From a virus, in IMG/VR virus record IMGVR_UViG_3300027734_000004, positions 1-57,528 of that record: a stretch of DNA of 57,528 nucleotides; one strand, given 5' to 3'. The translations under genes and the position numbers were made by a program. Below, piece after piece: positions 40,601-49,496 of the stretch (positions are counted from its first letter, which is position 1; every line of letters begins with the position of its first letter). Under the pieces are notes generated by a model, which searched no databases, had not been told where the DNA came from, and was given only the letters and a program-made list of their open reading frames with translations.

Positions 40601-42904
40601 TCGCTATTGCGTAGCAAGCCTGAGGCTGCGCCGCAGCAGGCTAATGGACTCGCCGCATCTGGCGAAGAATTCCGCAAAGAAATGGAAGCCCGCAAGAATG
40701 CTCCGCATGGCATGGGTCTTGCAGCGGCTACAAAGGCTCCGCCACGCATAATTCCCAATGTTAATCGCGGTTCAGGCCCGCGCTCTGTCCGTAACAATAA
40801 TCCCGGCAACATTGAAGACGGCAGCTTAGCCAAAAGCATGCCGGGGTACGCTGGCAGTGATGGACGCTTTGCTATTTTTAATGCGCCGCAAGCCGGTCGT
40901 GCAGCGCAGATGGCCCTCATCCGCAGCTATATCAATCGCGGTTATGATACGCCGTGGGAGATTGCCCACCGCTGGGCACCGCCCAAAGAAAAGGGCAATA
41001 ACCCTGTTGCATACGCAAATTCCATTGCCAAAATGGCTGGGGTTGGCGTCCACGACCGTGTACCCATGAGCGCCATTCCGTTGGTAGCTAATGCTCAGAC
41101 GATGGTTGAAGGCGGACAGCGGGCTTTGTCGCACTTTACGCAAAGAGGAAATGCAGATCATTTTGCCGCTGGTGGCCTTGCGGGGCGTGATGGTTATCAA
41201 ACTGCGGGCACTGTTGTGCCTTCAGCTTCGCAGCAAGAACAAATTGATTTTGAAGAAAAGAAGCGCATTGCAGAAGAGGAAAAAGCTGCTGCGGAAGCTC
41301 CCGCTAAAGGCGTTGCAGCAGCGGGGCCAAGCGCCACTACTACTGTTACCGTTCCGCCAGCATCTACCAACCCTGACGCCACTGGTGTTGCGCCACCAGA
41401 AGATATTGTGGTAAACGCGCAGACAGCCAAGGCAGACCCTCGCGGCGAGCCGCAACCTACCATGCGTGAAACTATTTATGGTCGCGGGAAGCAACAGCCC
41501 ATCAGCCTTGAAGGAGGTTCAATCGCGCCATTTAATTACGACTACATGTCGGAACCATTTTTCAAAGGCATTAAGCGCGGATCTGCTGGCTCAATCATCC
41601 CATTGTTGACCGGCATTGCTGCAATGGGCACCGCGCCTACACGCAGCCTTGGCGTTGCGCTTGCAACTGGCCTTGGTGCTGGTGCGCAATCGTATCAAAA
41701 CTTATCCAATGAGCGCAACAAGCAGCTTCCTATACGCCAAGCCGCCGCCGCTAAGCAGGCTGAGGTTGCTAAGATGCTGGCCGACCGATTCTTCCGCCTT
41801 TCGGATGATGGTAAGAATTTCCTTTACACACCTCCCGGAGGCGAAACCATTCTACTCACGCCCGGTGAAAGGATGGCAATGTTGCAGGAAATGACAACGG
41901 GAAATATGCAGTTTTTCCCACGCACTCCTAAAAATGCTCCATTATTTGCCCAAGATAATGCTGCGCCAAAAACACTCAAATTTAAGTCTACCGTTGCCCC
42001 CGGCAACGATAGTGTCGAAGCTATTATAGCTGGGGCTAACGCCAACCCAACCGTTGCTGAAGCTTTCAATGCCCGCGCTCAAGCAGAGGCTGAAATGGAG
42101 AAGCAAAAGCGCTTGGCTGGTAGCCCATTTGCTGCACCAGAAGATGTTGTTTTGGCTGGGCAAAGGTTGGAAAATGCTACAAGAACTTTCACAGCCAACG
42201 ATAAAATTTACAATGATGCATTGAGCGCAATAGCTGATTCCAAGCTGGCATCATTTGGCACCAGTGTTAATAATATCGGAACTGCAAACCTTGAAACATA
42301 CAGCAGGGCGCAAGATCGTCTATTGGAACTTCAACCGCTTATCCCTGTGGTTAAGGAATACCAAAAAATTATTGCAAGTGGAGGTCTTACGGGTGGTACA
42401 ACAACAACATTCTGGAACAGACTTGCCAGCGCCGCTTTGGCTCTTGGTGCTTCCCCAGAAGTTGTTGGCAATGGCCAGACTGCCGCGCAGAAACAAGCTG
42501 CTCTTGCAGCCCTACTGCCCGGAAATATGTCTGCTGCCCTTAGTGTTGAAAATACTCCGGCGGCTATTCAAGCGGTTGTCGGGGCTCTTGATAGCACCAT
42601 TAGCACTGCTCAGCAGCAATCCGACAGGGCATCGCAGTCAATGCGCCCAACAGCTACTCCAAAGATCAACCGAGCCATTACGCCGGAAGCGGCTCCGGCA
42701 GCGGCTGCTCCGGCAGCGGCACCGGCAGCATCCGCACCCAGTGCATCTGGCATTAGGAAGCACCCCAATAGCACACCTCAAAACCCAATGGTCATTGCCC
42801 CGTCATATGAGGCGGCAGTAAGTGATCGCAGCATTCCAAATGGCACTATGGTTTATTATCGGGACGCCAATGGAAACATGGCAAAAAGACCATTGAAACG
42901 GTAA
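37625..42904 (+). CDS. Giant virion protein with two S74 domains and a lysozyme-like domain, 1759 aa
   Basis: Residues 1-520 are Gln/Asn/Ala-rich with repeats (AAQQAALGQQQFAQGATT). Two peptidase S74-type intramolecular chaperone domains follow, beginning with the self-cleavage motif SDERLKENI at residue 529 and SDERMKENI at residue 876; each continues with SYNYKGDPRTQIGLIAQEV or a near copy. Both keep the Ser-Asp pair. At about 1050-1150 lies a lytic domain with RNNNPGNIEDG and YAGSDGRFAIFNAPQAGRAA, the pattern of virion-associated peptidoglycan hydrolases. Gly-Gly motifs (ASGGLASAGG, FAAGGLAG) join the parts. The C-terminal 500 residues are helical with Ala/Pro repeats. It is likely ejected and opens the cell wall; self-cleavage into several products is inferred. 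Confidence 0.82.
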   Translation: MGGKTSKSTQQITIPPEVLARYRAINARADTVTNRPYQYYGGEFVAPLNATQQSGIANTNAAANMAQPYFGAATNQLMNAQGAATPYYQTATNQLNQGVNTGQQLAGQSYNTLNNAQNVGNQFAGQSSDTINAAQSQGAGIQQNALNNLGAAYSSAQPYNQAAGGLYQQGLGQGSNITGQALSGTQQALIGAQPYQGMATDYMNSGAQAVNPYDLGADQINKYMSPYLNTVLQGTAGILNQQNQQQQAGQMGNAIRSGAFGGDRSGIAAANLNQQQNLANAQIYSGILNQGYGQALGTAQQQQQLGLSAAQANRAAQQQASTQALAIGQQGFGQGLSAAQQQGALGQQLFNMNSTTGQNTAALGQQVYGQGTNTAQQQSNVGNTLFNQGATTAAQQAALGQQQFAQGATTAAQQAALGQQQFAQGNTAAGTSAALGQGLYGMGANTSEQLAALGTGAQNTALTGAAAQMAAGQTEQATQQALDTAKYNEFLQAQSLPYQQLKLAGDIALGTGTASGSTTTTSQPGGFFSDERLKENIKAVGKTFDGQTIHSYNYKGDPRTQIGLIAQEVQKHHPEAVGLAGGYKTVNYDKATEDAADRGHMASGGLASAGGSVMPYNAGQGFAGGGVAGFDPAIMQQILAAQQAMYAPLSEGGMYAGGPNAGGGLVPQTELTAHQLMVPAELARQATGAEQAKTMVDLGNSVNKFGEGIGAWGGDKKPADKGFEISKGTSKDISALSEAEKAQKDQDEYLFKALGGGIPYSGQGLDIPDSGLAAGSGSPMTAGALPGQQSGLDKLNKVANIADTGMKLGKFGKKIGLFSTGGTPYGGHGLDIPEEDSLDKTYQLPTAGEMPGKPESGVDKIGKIAKIAGTVASLFSDERMKENIKPVGKLFDGQIVHSFNYKGDPRTQIGLIAQEVEDHKPHAVGLAGKYKTVDYDKATSAAAHRGHFAMGGEPEGGGLMGAEMAGPDQNEQGFDFNLDPEDLIAGSDSQFESLLRSKPEAAPQQANGLAASGEEFRKEMEARKNAPHGMGLAAATKAPPRIIPNVNRGSGPRSVRNNNPGNIEDGSLAKSMPGYAGSDGRFAIFNAPQAGRAAQMALIRSYINRGYDTPWEIAHRWAPPKEKGNNPVAYANSIAKMAGVGVHDRVPMSAIPLVANAQTMVEGGQRALSHFTQRGNADHFAAGGLAGRDGYQTAGTVVPSASQQEQIDFEEKKRIAEEEKAAAEAPAKGVAAAGPSATTTVTVPPASTNPDATGVAPPEDIVVNAQTAKADPRGEPQPTMRETIYGRGKQQPISLEGGSIAPFNYDYMSEPFFKGIKRGSAGSIIPLLTGIAAMGTAPTRSLGVALATGLGAGAQSYQNLSNERNKQLPIRQAAAAKQAEVAKMLADRFFRLSDDGKNFLYTPPGGETILLTPGERMAMLQEMTTGNMQFFPRTPKNAPLFAQDNAAPKTLKFKSTVAPGNDSVEAIIAGANANPTVAEAFNARAQAEAEMEKQKRLAGSPFAAPEDVVLAGQRLENATRTFTANDKIYNDALSAIADSKLASFGTSVNNIGTANLETYSRAQDRLLELQPLIPVVKEYQKIIASGGLTGGTTTTFWNRLASAALALGASPEVVGNGQTAAQKQAALAALLPGNMSAALSVENTPAAIQAVVGALDSTISTAQQQSDRASQSMRPTATPKINRAITPEAAPAAAAPAAAPAASAPSASGIRKHPNSTPQNPMVIAPSYEAAVSDRSIPNGTMVYYRDANGNMAKRPLKR

Positions 42905-42916
42905 GGTGATAGCATA

Positions 42917-45900
42917 ATGGCTAAAAATGACGCACCAACAATCGGAACTGCGGAACAGCAAGATGCTCAGGGCCTGCTTGGCGCTGTGGACATGGTTAAG
43001 AATTTTATACAAGCCAAACCCTCTGAGCGTGTGCCGTTTAAAGAGGTCAAGGTAGATGAAAATGGGGAGCCTGTCCTTGGCCCTGACGGGCAACCTATAG
43101 AAATTGAAGTACGCAATTCCCTTATCGATCCCAAATATGGATACCGCACCCAAGAGTCCCCACCCCTTCATGGCTTTAATGAGGGCGCGTTTAATGTCAT
43201 TCACAACTGGCATCCGCTTGAAGTTGCGCGTGATACCGTAAAAGGACTTAAAGATCTACCGCAAGCGATTTCATTTCTTGACTCTTTAAAGCGCGGTTCT
43301 TTTGCTGCTGGCATGACACCTGAGCAATATCGGCAAACATTTTTTGCTGAAGTTTTTCCTAAAATGTATGGCAATCCCATGCTTCTTTCCGTTTCCGGGG
43401 CAATGCATAGGACCATGGACCTAAAGCAAGCCACAGCGCAGCGCGAAAAAGACCTTCAAAACTACAAAATGGCCTTGTCCCTTTACGGGGTATATAATCC
43501 AGAAACCAAAGAATTGTCGTTTGATTGGAATGGATTTGCGCGGGATCTTACTCAGCATCCTGCTGAAGTTGGATCACTTTTTGTTGGTGGTGGCGCTGGG
43601 TTCGCGAAGGCGGCTGCGGGTGTGGCTAAGCTATCTGGCCTTGAAAATGGCTTGTCACTTGTCCAAAATCTTTCGCGCCTTAAAAATATAACTTCCGCTC
43701 CATTTTCAGGCACCTCCTCAGCCATGCAGGCGGTTCGTAACTTTGGTACCGTTGCAGGTGATGTAGTTAAGACTGCCGCCGCCAGCAAGGCTGGGCAAGT
43801 GGTGCGAGGCGGTCTTGATTTAACCGGCAAAGCTTTAAAATTAACCGGTAAGGGCCTTGACCCCGTAACACCTATAGTTGGTAACGTAGCCGGTAAGGCA
43901 ATAGTTGGTGGTGTTAATCTTGCGCGCAAAATAGCACCATTTAAGGCCAGCATATACAGCCCTGAATTTACCCGTGAGTGGGGCGCTTTTTCCAAAGCTA
44001 AAGAGCAGGAGCTTATTGATTATGGTGCCACTGCTGAGGAAATTAAATCGATACCAACGCAAAGAAACATTTGGGAACAGTTTCAATTGGAAACTGGCGA
44101 TAGGTTTACAAACCCATTTTCAAAGGAAGCTAATGCAGCATTTGACACGCTTGAAGCCCAAGGGCGCGGCTTTAAGCGCGAGAACTATGTTCCCCCGTAT
44201 ATTGGCGGCGTAATTGATCAGACGGTCAATCGTAAGGGTAAGGGCATTACGGATGCTATTTTGGCTGAGGGTGCCATCCGCACCGCAGCGCCAGAAGGCG
44301 GCGGATTAGCTGGTACTGCTGCCAGAAACAACAATGATGCCATGGGCGTAACCCGCTCAACGGCTACAAACGAGCCACCGGGTATTATTCAGCAAAATAA
44401 AGGTATAGGGCAAAGCGGTTTTCTTTCTAGCGGTCGTGAAACAGCGGCGCGGACTTCAACTGACACCCAATTGGGCAATTACCTTAGCGAAAACTTGGGC
44501 GGTCAGGGGGCGAACCCATTAACGCACCAAAATATCGCTGATGATTTCATTGCCGCTGATCTTGCAAAGCGTAATGCATATCAGCAGTCATATGATCAAG
44601 CTGTAGCATCTGAAGGTGGCGGTGTTTACACTGACCCCAATGCTTTTGTGACAAAGTTTCAGCAGGAATATGATGCTGCGCTGCGCCAACATGGCTTGAG
44701 CGCACAAGATGTAGCGCAAAACTCAAATCTATATCCAAATGCGTCAGTAGCTTTTGACAGTTCAGCAAAAAACATTGCTGGGTACGGCCACACTGTCGAG
44801 CCGCTCAAAGGTTCAGTGCCCGGTTTGCCGGGAGAGTATATTTATAATCCTGCGGATCGCAATTGGAGGCCAGATTTTGGCAGTCAATCTTTTCGCAGTA
44901 ATCCTGCAAATCGAAGTACTGCTGATTTTCTTAACCAAACCTACTCTGCGGAAATCGCGGCTGGTCAGTCGCCGCCCCGCAACATGCTCAATCTTCAAAG
45001 TTTGGAAGTTGAGCGTAAGCGTTTAAACGCAGTTGCACAAAAAGCTTATAAAAGCGGCAATATGGGTGATTACAACGCTACCATGGCTCAAATTGATGCA
45101 TTGGATAATACTGCAATTGCCATGGCTCCCACACACAATGGCCCCAACGTAAGGCAGGCCGTTGGTCACCTTACAGATGCGCGTCAGCAATTCCGCAACT
45201 GGCGTCAGAATGGGATTGATGCTCCGCCAACGCCTGCAAATGATGTCGTGCGGACAGCAGCACAAAGAACATTTGATCTTACGCAGCGCGATCCTGCAAC
45301 TGGGAAATTTGTTTTTTCAAGTGAGCCTGATGCGGCCACCTATGTTGGTGATGTTTTTAAGGGTAAGTTTGTAGGCGAAAATGGCGTTACACCATCTTAT
45401 TCAGATCCTAATGCCCTTATAGATGTCCTTACAGACCCTAATCGTGGTCTTATGACTAACCCAAGCTTGGTCCCAGATTATCTTCGTACAGGATACGGTA
45501 GACCCGGTGCTTCACCGCAAGATCTTGCGGCGTACCATGGCACTTACAGTGGTCGCAATGTTCTTAACCCTGACGAAACAAACTTTTTTGAGCGCAGCAT
45601 GGCAGCGCGAGCCGCCACTGATCCCAATGCAATTCCGCAAAGGGAGCCTTTCCAGCTTGTTGCCGATTTGGAAGGTGTCACAAATCCAGTTCGTCGAGTT
45701 TATGAAAGGGCAAAACCAGTCATTAGGGGTATTTCCGGGTTCCTTCTTGGCAACACTATCGACCCCTCGCTTGGCTACCTTACTGGAAGCGGGGCATTTG
45801 GCAGTGGGGCGGTTAGCCAAGGGGTAAAGGATCTTGGCCTATTGCGTAATGAACTTGGTGGTGCCCCAAATTACTCAGTAAGCATACCTCAGGCGGCTAT

Positions 45901-46234
45901 CAACGCCCCACTTCGCACATCCGGCCTTCTATCTGGCTACAATGATACAAAGCAAACTGCCCAGAATGATTCAGCGGCAAATGCGATTTTAGAAGACGAA
46001 AACCTATCTATAGCTGAAAAGCTATTGGGTCCACCACCCCAACCCCAAGCCCGTGGCGGTCGTGCTGCGTACAGGGCTGGCGGCAAGGTTGGCGGGATCG
46101 AACCGCTTATTCAGGCATTGATGAATAAGGCAAAAATGGCTAAGAAGGTTTCGAACAAGGCAACGGAGCCCCTTCTTAATGAACGCGATGATGCTATAGC
46201 AAGTGCCTTAGCTGTCGCGCAAAAAGCTATTTAA
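42917..46234 (+). CDS. Internal virion (ejection) protein, 1105 aa
   Basis: The start ATG at 42917 has AAGGTGATAGCATA before it. The protein is mostly helical, with a Gly/Ala-rich hydrophobic region at about residues 225-360 (SLFVGGGAGFAKAAAGVAKL; later KALKLTGKGLDPVTPIVGNV) that could insert in a membrane. It ends with RGGRAAYRAGGKVGGIEPLI and a basic helix, the same Gly-Gly motif as the other internal proteins. Its size, position after the lytic giant protein and amphipathic stretches are typical of ejected channel proteins such as T7 gp15/gp16 or P22 gp16/gp20, but there is no direct family match. Confidence 0.72.
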   Translation: MAKNDAPTIGTAEQQDAQGLLGAVDMVKNFIQAKPSERVPFKEVKVDENGEPVLGPDGQPIEIEVRNSLIDPKYGYRTQESPPLHGFNEGAFNVIHNWHPLEVARDTVKGLKDLPQAISFLDSLKRGSFAAGMTPEQYRQTFFAEVFPKMYGNPMLLSVSGAMHRTMDLKQATAQREKDLQNYKMALSLYGVYNPETKELSFDWNGFARDLTQHPAEVGSLFVGGGAGFAKAAAGVAKLSGLENGLSLVQNLSRLKNITSAPFSGTSSAMQAVRNFGTVAGDVVKTAAASKAGQVVRGGLDLTGKALKLTGKGLDPVTPIVGNVAGKAIVGGVNLARKIAPFKASIYSPEFTREWGAFSKAKEQELIDYGATAEEIKSIPTQRNIWEQFQLETGDRFTNPFSKEANAAFDTLEAQGRGFKRENYVPPYIGGVIDQTVNRKGKGITDAILAEGAIRTAAPEGGGLAGTAARNNNDAMGVTRSTATNEPPGIIQQNKGIGQSGFLSSGRETAARTSTDTQLGNYLSENLGGQGANPLTHQNIADDFIAADLAKRNAYQQSYDQAVASEGGGVYTDPNAFVTKFQQEYDAALRQHGLSAQDVAQNSNLYPNASVAFDSSAKNIAGYGHTVEPLKGSVPGLPGEYIYNPADRNWRPDFGSQSFRSNPANRSTADFLNQTYSAEIAAGQSPPRNMLNLQSLEVERKRLNAVAQKAYKSGNMGDYNATMAQIDALDNTAIAMAPTHNGPNVRQAVGHLTDARQQFRNWRQNGIDAPPTPANDVVRTAAQRTFDLTQRDPATGKFVFSSEPDAATYVGDVFKGKFVGENGVTPSYSDPNALIDVLTDPNRGLMTNPSLVPDYLRTGYGRPGASPQDLAAYHGTYSGRNVLNPDETNFFERSMAARAATDPNAIPQREPFQLVADLEGVTNPVRRVYERAKPVIRGISGFLLGNTIDPSLGYLTGSGAFGSGAVSQGVKDLGLLRNELGGAPNYSVSIPQAAINAPLRTSGLLSGYNDTKQTAQNDSAANAILEDENLSIAEKLLGPPPQPQARGGRAAYRAGGKVGGIEPLIQALMNKAKMAKKVSNKATEPLLNERDDAIASALAVAQKAI

Positions 46235-46244
46235 GGAATTAACC

Positions 46245-47708
46245 ATGGTCAGTTCGTATACCCCCAACAAGAGAATCGAAAAGCCTGCAAACGGCGACTA
46301 TAACAACACATGGTCGGCTCCGGTCAATGACGACTGGGACATTATTGATAAGGCTTTTGGTGGAACGACAATCATAAATGCTGTTGGCGCATCTGGAACA
46401 GTTGTGCTTACAGCGGCACAATACCGACCGCCGATCATAACTATCAACGGGGCATTAACTGCGAACGTAAATTACCAGCTACCGGCAGGAGTTGGTGGAT
46501 TTTTTTACATCTTCAACAATACGTCTGGGGCATTTTCCGTACTCTTTTCTTCGGCGGGTGGTGGCAGCACTGTTACCCTCCCACGGGGCTACACAATCGC
46601 GGTGATTTCTGACGGCACCAATATTGGCTTAGGTACAACCAATGCCGCGCTGATTAGTTCCACCTACGCTGATCCGGCGTGGATTACATCGCTTGCTACC
46701 TCAAAGCTGACAGGGACTGTCTCTATTGCCAATGGTGGCACTGGCCAAACCACAGCGCCCTTGGCGCGCACTGCGCTTGCCGCTGCGGCTTCGGGAGCAA
46801 ACACTGATATTACATCCATCAGCCCGACTGGTAGCCTTACGTTTAACCCAACGACGGGTACACTAGTCGGTGCGCCAACTGGCGGCGCACAGGGTGCAGG
46901 TACGATCAACGCAACTGGTTTGTTTGTTAATGGTGCTGCTGTAGGAACAAGCACCGGAACTGTTAGTATAGTATCCGTCACTTCTGCTAACGGGTTTGCG
47001 GGTACAGTAGCAAACGCTAATTCAACTCCTGCCATAACGCTCACAACCACCATTACAGGCGTCTTAAAAGGTAATGGTACTGCAATATCAGCGGCTGTTG
47101 CTGGTACGGACTACCTTGTTCCGGGCGGCGCACTGGGCACGCCATCGTCGGGTACACTGACAAACTGCACATTCCCAACGCTCAACCAGAATACAACAGG
47201 TAGCGCGGCTACATTGACTACGGCCCGTACCTTAACTATTGGCTCCACTGGCAAGACGTTTAATGGATCAGCCAACGTAGCGTGGACCCTTGCAGAAATT
47301 GGTGCGGCGGCTTCGGGTGCAAATACTGACATTACTGCGCTTGACCAAGACATTACAATTACGGCTACTGGTACAATTGCAGCCAACACCATTGGCTATC
47401 GCGGGTTGCCACAGAATGCTCAGACGGCATCATACACTCTTGCGCTTTCTGATGCGGGCAAGCACATCAGCATTACCACTGGCGGCGTTGTAGTCCCAGC
47501 AAACAGCTCTATTGCGTTCCCGATTGGCTCTGCCATAAGCGTTTACAACGACAGCGCCAGCAGCCAGACTATCAGCATTACGACAGATACCATGTATCTT
47601 GCGGGTACAGCCACCACTGGCTCACGCACCCTTGCTCAACGTGGTATAGCAACAATTCTCAAAGTGGCCGCGACTACGTGGGTTATCTCTGGGGGAGGTT
47701 TATCATAA
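46245..47708 (+). CDS. Tail fibre-like protein, 487 aa
   Basis: The N-terminus (MVSSYTPNKRIEKPANGDYN, then WSAPVNDDWDIIDKAFGG) is a tract often found at the start of phage fibre proteins. The body is a beta-rich repeat region with IANGGTGQTTAPLARTALAA, a motif of trimeric fibre shafts. It ends in small beta strands. It is the third fibre-type gene, separated from the tailspikes by about 15 kb, so it may be a different appendage. Confidence 0.78.
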   Translation: MVSSYTPNKRIEKPANGDYNNTWSAPVNDDWDIIDKAFGGTTIINAVGASGTVVLTAAQYRPPIITINGALTANVNYQLPAGVGGFFYIFNNTSGAFSVLFSSAGGGSTVTLPRGYTIAVISDGTNIGLGTTNAALISSTYADPAWITSLATSKLTGTVSIANGGTGQTTAPLARTALAAAASGANTDITSISPTGSLTFNPTTGTLVGAPTGGAQGAGTINATGLFVNGAAVGTSTGTVSIVSVTSANGFAGTVANANSTPAITLTTTITGVLKGNGTAISAAVAGTDYLVPGGALGTPSSGTLTNCTFPTLNQNTTGSAATLTTARTLTIGSTGKTFNGSANVAWTLAEIGAAASGANTDITALDQDITITATGTIAANTIGYRGLPQNAQTASYTLALSDAGKHISITTGGVVVPANSSIAFPIGSAISVYNDSASSQTISITTDTMYLAGTATTGSRTLAQRGIATILKVAATTWVISGGGLS

Positions 47709-48148
47709 TGAGCGGTATCCAGATGGCACTGTTAGGTTCTGGGAGTGACGGCTCATATATTGTCAATGTCGGCAAAAGTGAGTTAAATGGTAAGGTAAAC
47801 ATAGACGATTATGGGTTTCTGATCAGCAGTATTCAAGGCACTCCCGGCTCCATAACCCCAACAGGAGCGACTTTCAAAGGTGTGACAATCGTAGCCGTGT
47901 ACTCAAGGGGTACAACTATCGGCAATGCAAGTTCCTATTTTGTTTATTTTCAAGGTGACAGAAGAACACCTGCTGGGTTCTTTAATACACTAAAAGTGAA
48001 CGGCACGACCGTTGTTGGTACCTTAAACTCCCCAGTCTATGACGGCGGCAATAATTGGACGAGTTTCGAAATCAGCCTAACTTCATCGCCTGCGGCTACA
48101 CTATTTGGGACAACAGTCGGTGACCCAATACCAATTATAATGACTTAA
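47708..48148 (+). CDS. Hypothetical fibre-associated protein, 146 aa
   Basis: The ATG at 47708 overlaps the stop of the fibre gene (TAATG) and has GGGGGAGG upstream. The protein is beta-rich with FYGDR-like aromatic segments (SSYFVYFQGDRRTPAGFF). No family is recognised. Coupling to the fibre gene suggests a fibre tip or chaperone role. Confidence 0.62.
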   Translation: MSGIQMALLGSGSDGSYIVNVGKSELNGKVNIDDYGFLISSIQGTPGSITPTGATFKGVTIVAVYSRGTTIGNASSYFVYFQGDRRTPAGFFNTLKVNGTTVVGTLNSPVYDGGNNWTSFEISLTSSPAATLFGTTVGDPIPIIMT

Positions 48149-48159
48149 AGGACGAGAAT

Positions 48160-48279
48160 ATGGCTGAAGAAACTGCTAACTTAGAGCCAACACTTGGAAC
48201 AGAGCCCGTTGTTGAAATTTATGACAGCCCCGAAGCCAACATTTATGTGGAAACCCACAACGAGATGGAGCCCCTCTGA
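48160..48279 (+). CDS. Very small acidic protein, 39 aa
   Basis: The ATG at 48160 follows AAAGGACGAGAAT, a good ribosome-binding site, and the stop overlaps the next start (TGATG). The product begins MAEETANLEPTLGTEPVVEI and is acidic throughout with no fold signature. It fills the gap between two late genes, and the fit of both junctions supports that it is translated. Confidence 0.55.
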   Translation: MAEETANLEPTLGTEPVVEIYDSPEANIYVETHNEMEPL

Positions 48280-48758
48280 TGCGTGATCTTTGTCGCCGCT
48301 ATCCGATGTTTAATGTCGATCTAGTTTATCTTGATCCCAACGAGAAATTTGACTCCCCCGTTGCTCACAGCACATGCATCGCTGGTTTCGTATTTCAAGG
48401 GAATACGGTGTATAATTCTTTGCGAAATAAAGAAGGTGATTTTCTCACACCATGCAATGGTGGCTTATTTGAAATTTCACCTAAAAATAAACTTTACCCA
48501 ATGATCGTTACGGCGGGCGATAGCGGCGCTTCATGGCTATGTGTGTCTTACAAAGTTGAGGGCACCTATGAGGCCCAGCATGTAAATGTAGCTGGTGACT
48601 ACACCCTGCCTGCTGGCTGGGGCTTTGCCGTGGCCCAAGGCGAGGTGACCGCTGATGGTAAAACTGCTACACAGGGTTTGTATTTTGGACCAAGAGCAGT
48701 AGATATAACTGTTTCAGGCTCCGCAGACTTGATAATTTTAAGGAAGACAGATGGTTGA
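48279..48758 (+). CDS. Hypothetical late protein, 159 aa
   Basis: Starts at ATG 48279 with a TGATG overlap. The protein has a beta-sandwich-like pattern with repeated strands (CIAGFVFQGNTVYNSLRNKE, QHVNVAGDYTLPAGWGFAVA, DITVSGSADLIILRK), which would suit a jelly-roll or cupin-type fold; no metal-binding motif is seen. It sits between fibre and lysis genes. The function is unknown. Confidence 0.65.
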   Translation: MRDLCRRYPMFNVDLVYLDPNEKFDSPVAHSTCIAGFVFQGNTVYNSLRNKEGDFLTPCNGGLFEISPKNKLYPMIVTAGDSGASWLCVSYKVEGTYEAQHVNVAGDYTLPAGWGFAVAQGEVTADGKTATQGLYFGPRAVDITVSGSADLIILRKTDG

Positions 48759-48915
48759 TGATGAGATAAATTTGCGCTTGACCACGCATGAAGCCGTCTG
48801 CGCTGAACGCTGGACAGAAACCATACTGCGTATTAAGCGCCTTGAAAATGTTAGCATTACAGTTGCTGGCGCAATCATCATGCTGCTAATTGGCATTATT
48901 TTGAAGATGAACTGA
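48751..48915 (+). CDS. XhlA-like membrane protein, 54 aa
   Basis: The ATG at 48751 has AAGGAAGACAG before it, and the gene overlaps the previous one by eight bases in another frame. An N-terminal charged coil (TETILRIKRLENVSI) leads into one C-terminal membrane helix (TVAGAIIMLLIGIILKMN). That is the layout of XhlA-type proteins, which work with holins. It lies directly before the endolysin gene, which supports a lysis role. Confidence 0.65.
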   Translation: MVDDEINLRLTTHEAVCAERWTETILRIKRLENVSITVAGAIIMLLIGIILKMN

Positions 48916-48916
48916 C

Positions 48917-49309
48917 ATGAGCATTATACTTGGCCCACGATCATTAACACGCCTTGAGGGCGTCCACCCTGACCTTGTGCGCATCGTCAAGACCGCCGCC
49001 TCAATATCCGACCTTGACTTTACCGTTTTGGAAGGATTGCGCACGGTTGAGCGGCAGAAGCAGCTTTTTGCGCAGAAGGCCACAAAGACCATGAACTCGC
49101 GCCACCTGACAGGCCATGCAGTCGATCTGGCACCTATGATTGGCGGCAAAATATCGTGGGACTGGCCGCTATACAATCGATTAGCTAAGGTTGTGAAAGC
49201 TGCTGCGGCAGAAGAGAAAATACCGCTCCAGTGGGGTGGTGATTGGCGTCAGTTCAAGGACGGCCCGCATTGGGAACTGCCTTGGGCCTTTTATCCAAAG
49301 GAGAAATGA
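48917..49309 (+). CDS. Endolysin, M15/VanY-type L,D- or D,D-peptidase, 130 aa
   Basis: The zinc site of the M15 family is complete: SRHLTGHAVDLAP gives His63 and Asp70, and DGPHWEL gives His118. The core length is that of T5- or Ply500-like single-domain endolysins without a cell-wall-binding domain. The enzyme cuts peptide bonds in peptidoglycan at the end of infection. It lacks a signal peptide, so it needs the holin coded next (49311). The gene starts two bases after the XhlA-like gene ends. Confidence 0.92.
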   Translation: MSIILGPRSLTRLEGVHPDLVRIVKTAASISDLDFTVLEGLRTVERQKQLFAQKATKTMNSRHLTGHAVDLAPMIGGKISWDWPLYNRLAKVVKAAAAEEKIPLQWGGDWRQFKDGPHWELPWAFYPKEK

Positions 49310-49310
49310 A

Positions 49311-49496
49311 ATGAAGATTGTATCTTGGTTAGTTAGCCGTTTAAAAGAGCCTAGCACATATGCCGGTCTTGCTGGCGTTGCTCTGGCCCTTGGCCTGTCT
49401 GATGCAGAATGGGCAACGGTATCTACTGCACTAGCTGGCTTGGCTGGACTAGCTGCTATGTTGCTGTCTGAATCACCCGCAGATGTAGCTGAATAA
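49311..49496 (+). CDS. Holin, 61 aa
   Basis: I chose ATG 49311 for its AAAGGAG site; the in-frame start at 49236 would overlap the endolysin. The protein has a short basic N-terminus (MKIVSWLVSRLKEPSTY) and two short hydrophobic segments (AGLAGVALALGL and STALAGLAGLAAMLL) split by DAEWAT. This is a class II-like holin layout that would release the endolysin to the periplasm. Its stop overlaps the start of the i-spanin gene. Confidence 0.75.
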   Translation: MKIVSWLVSRLKEPSTYAGLAGVALALGLSDAEWATVSTALAGLAGLAAMLLSESPADVAE

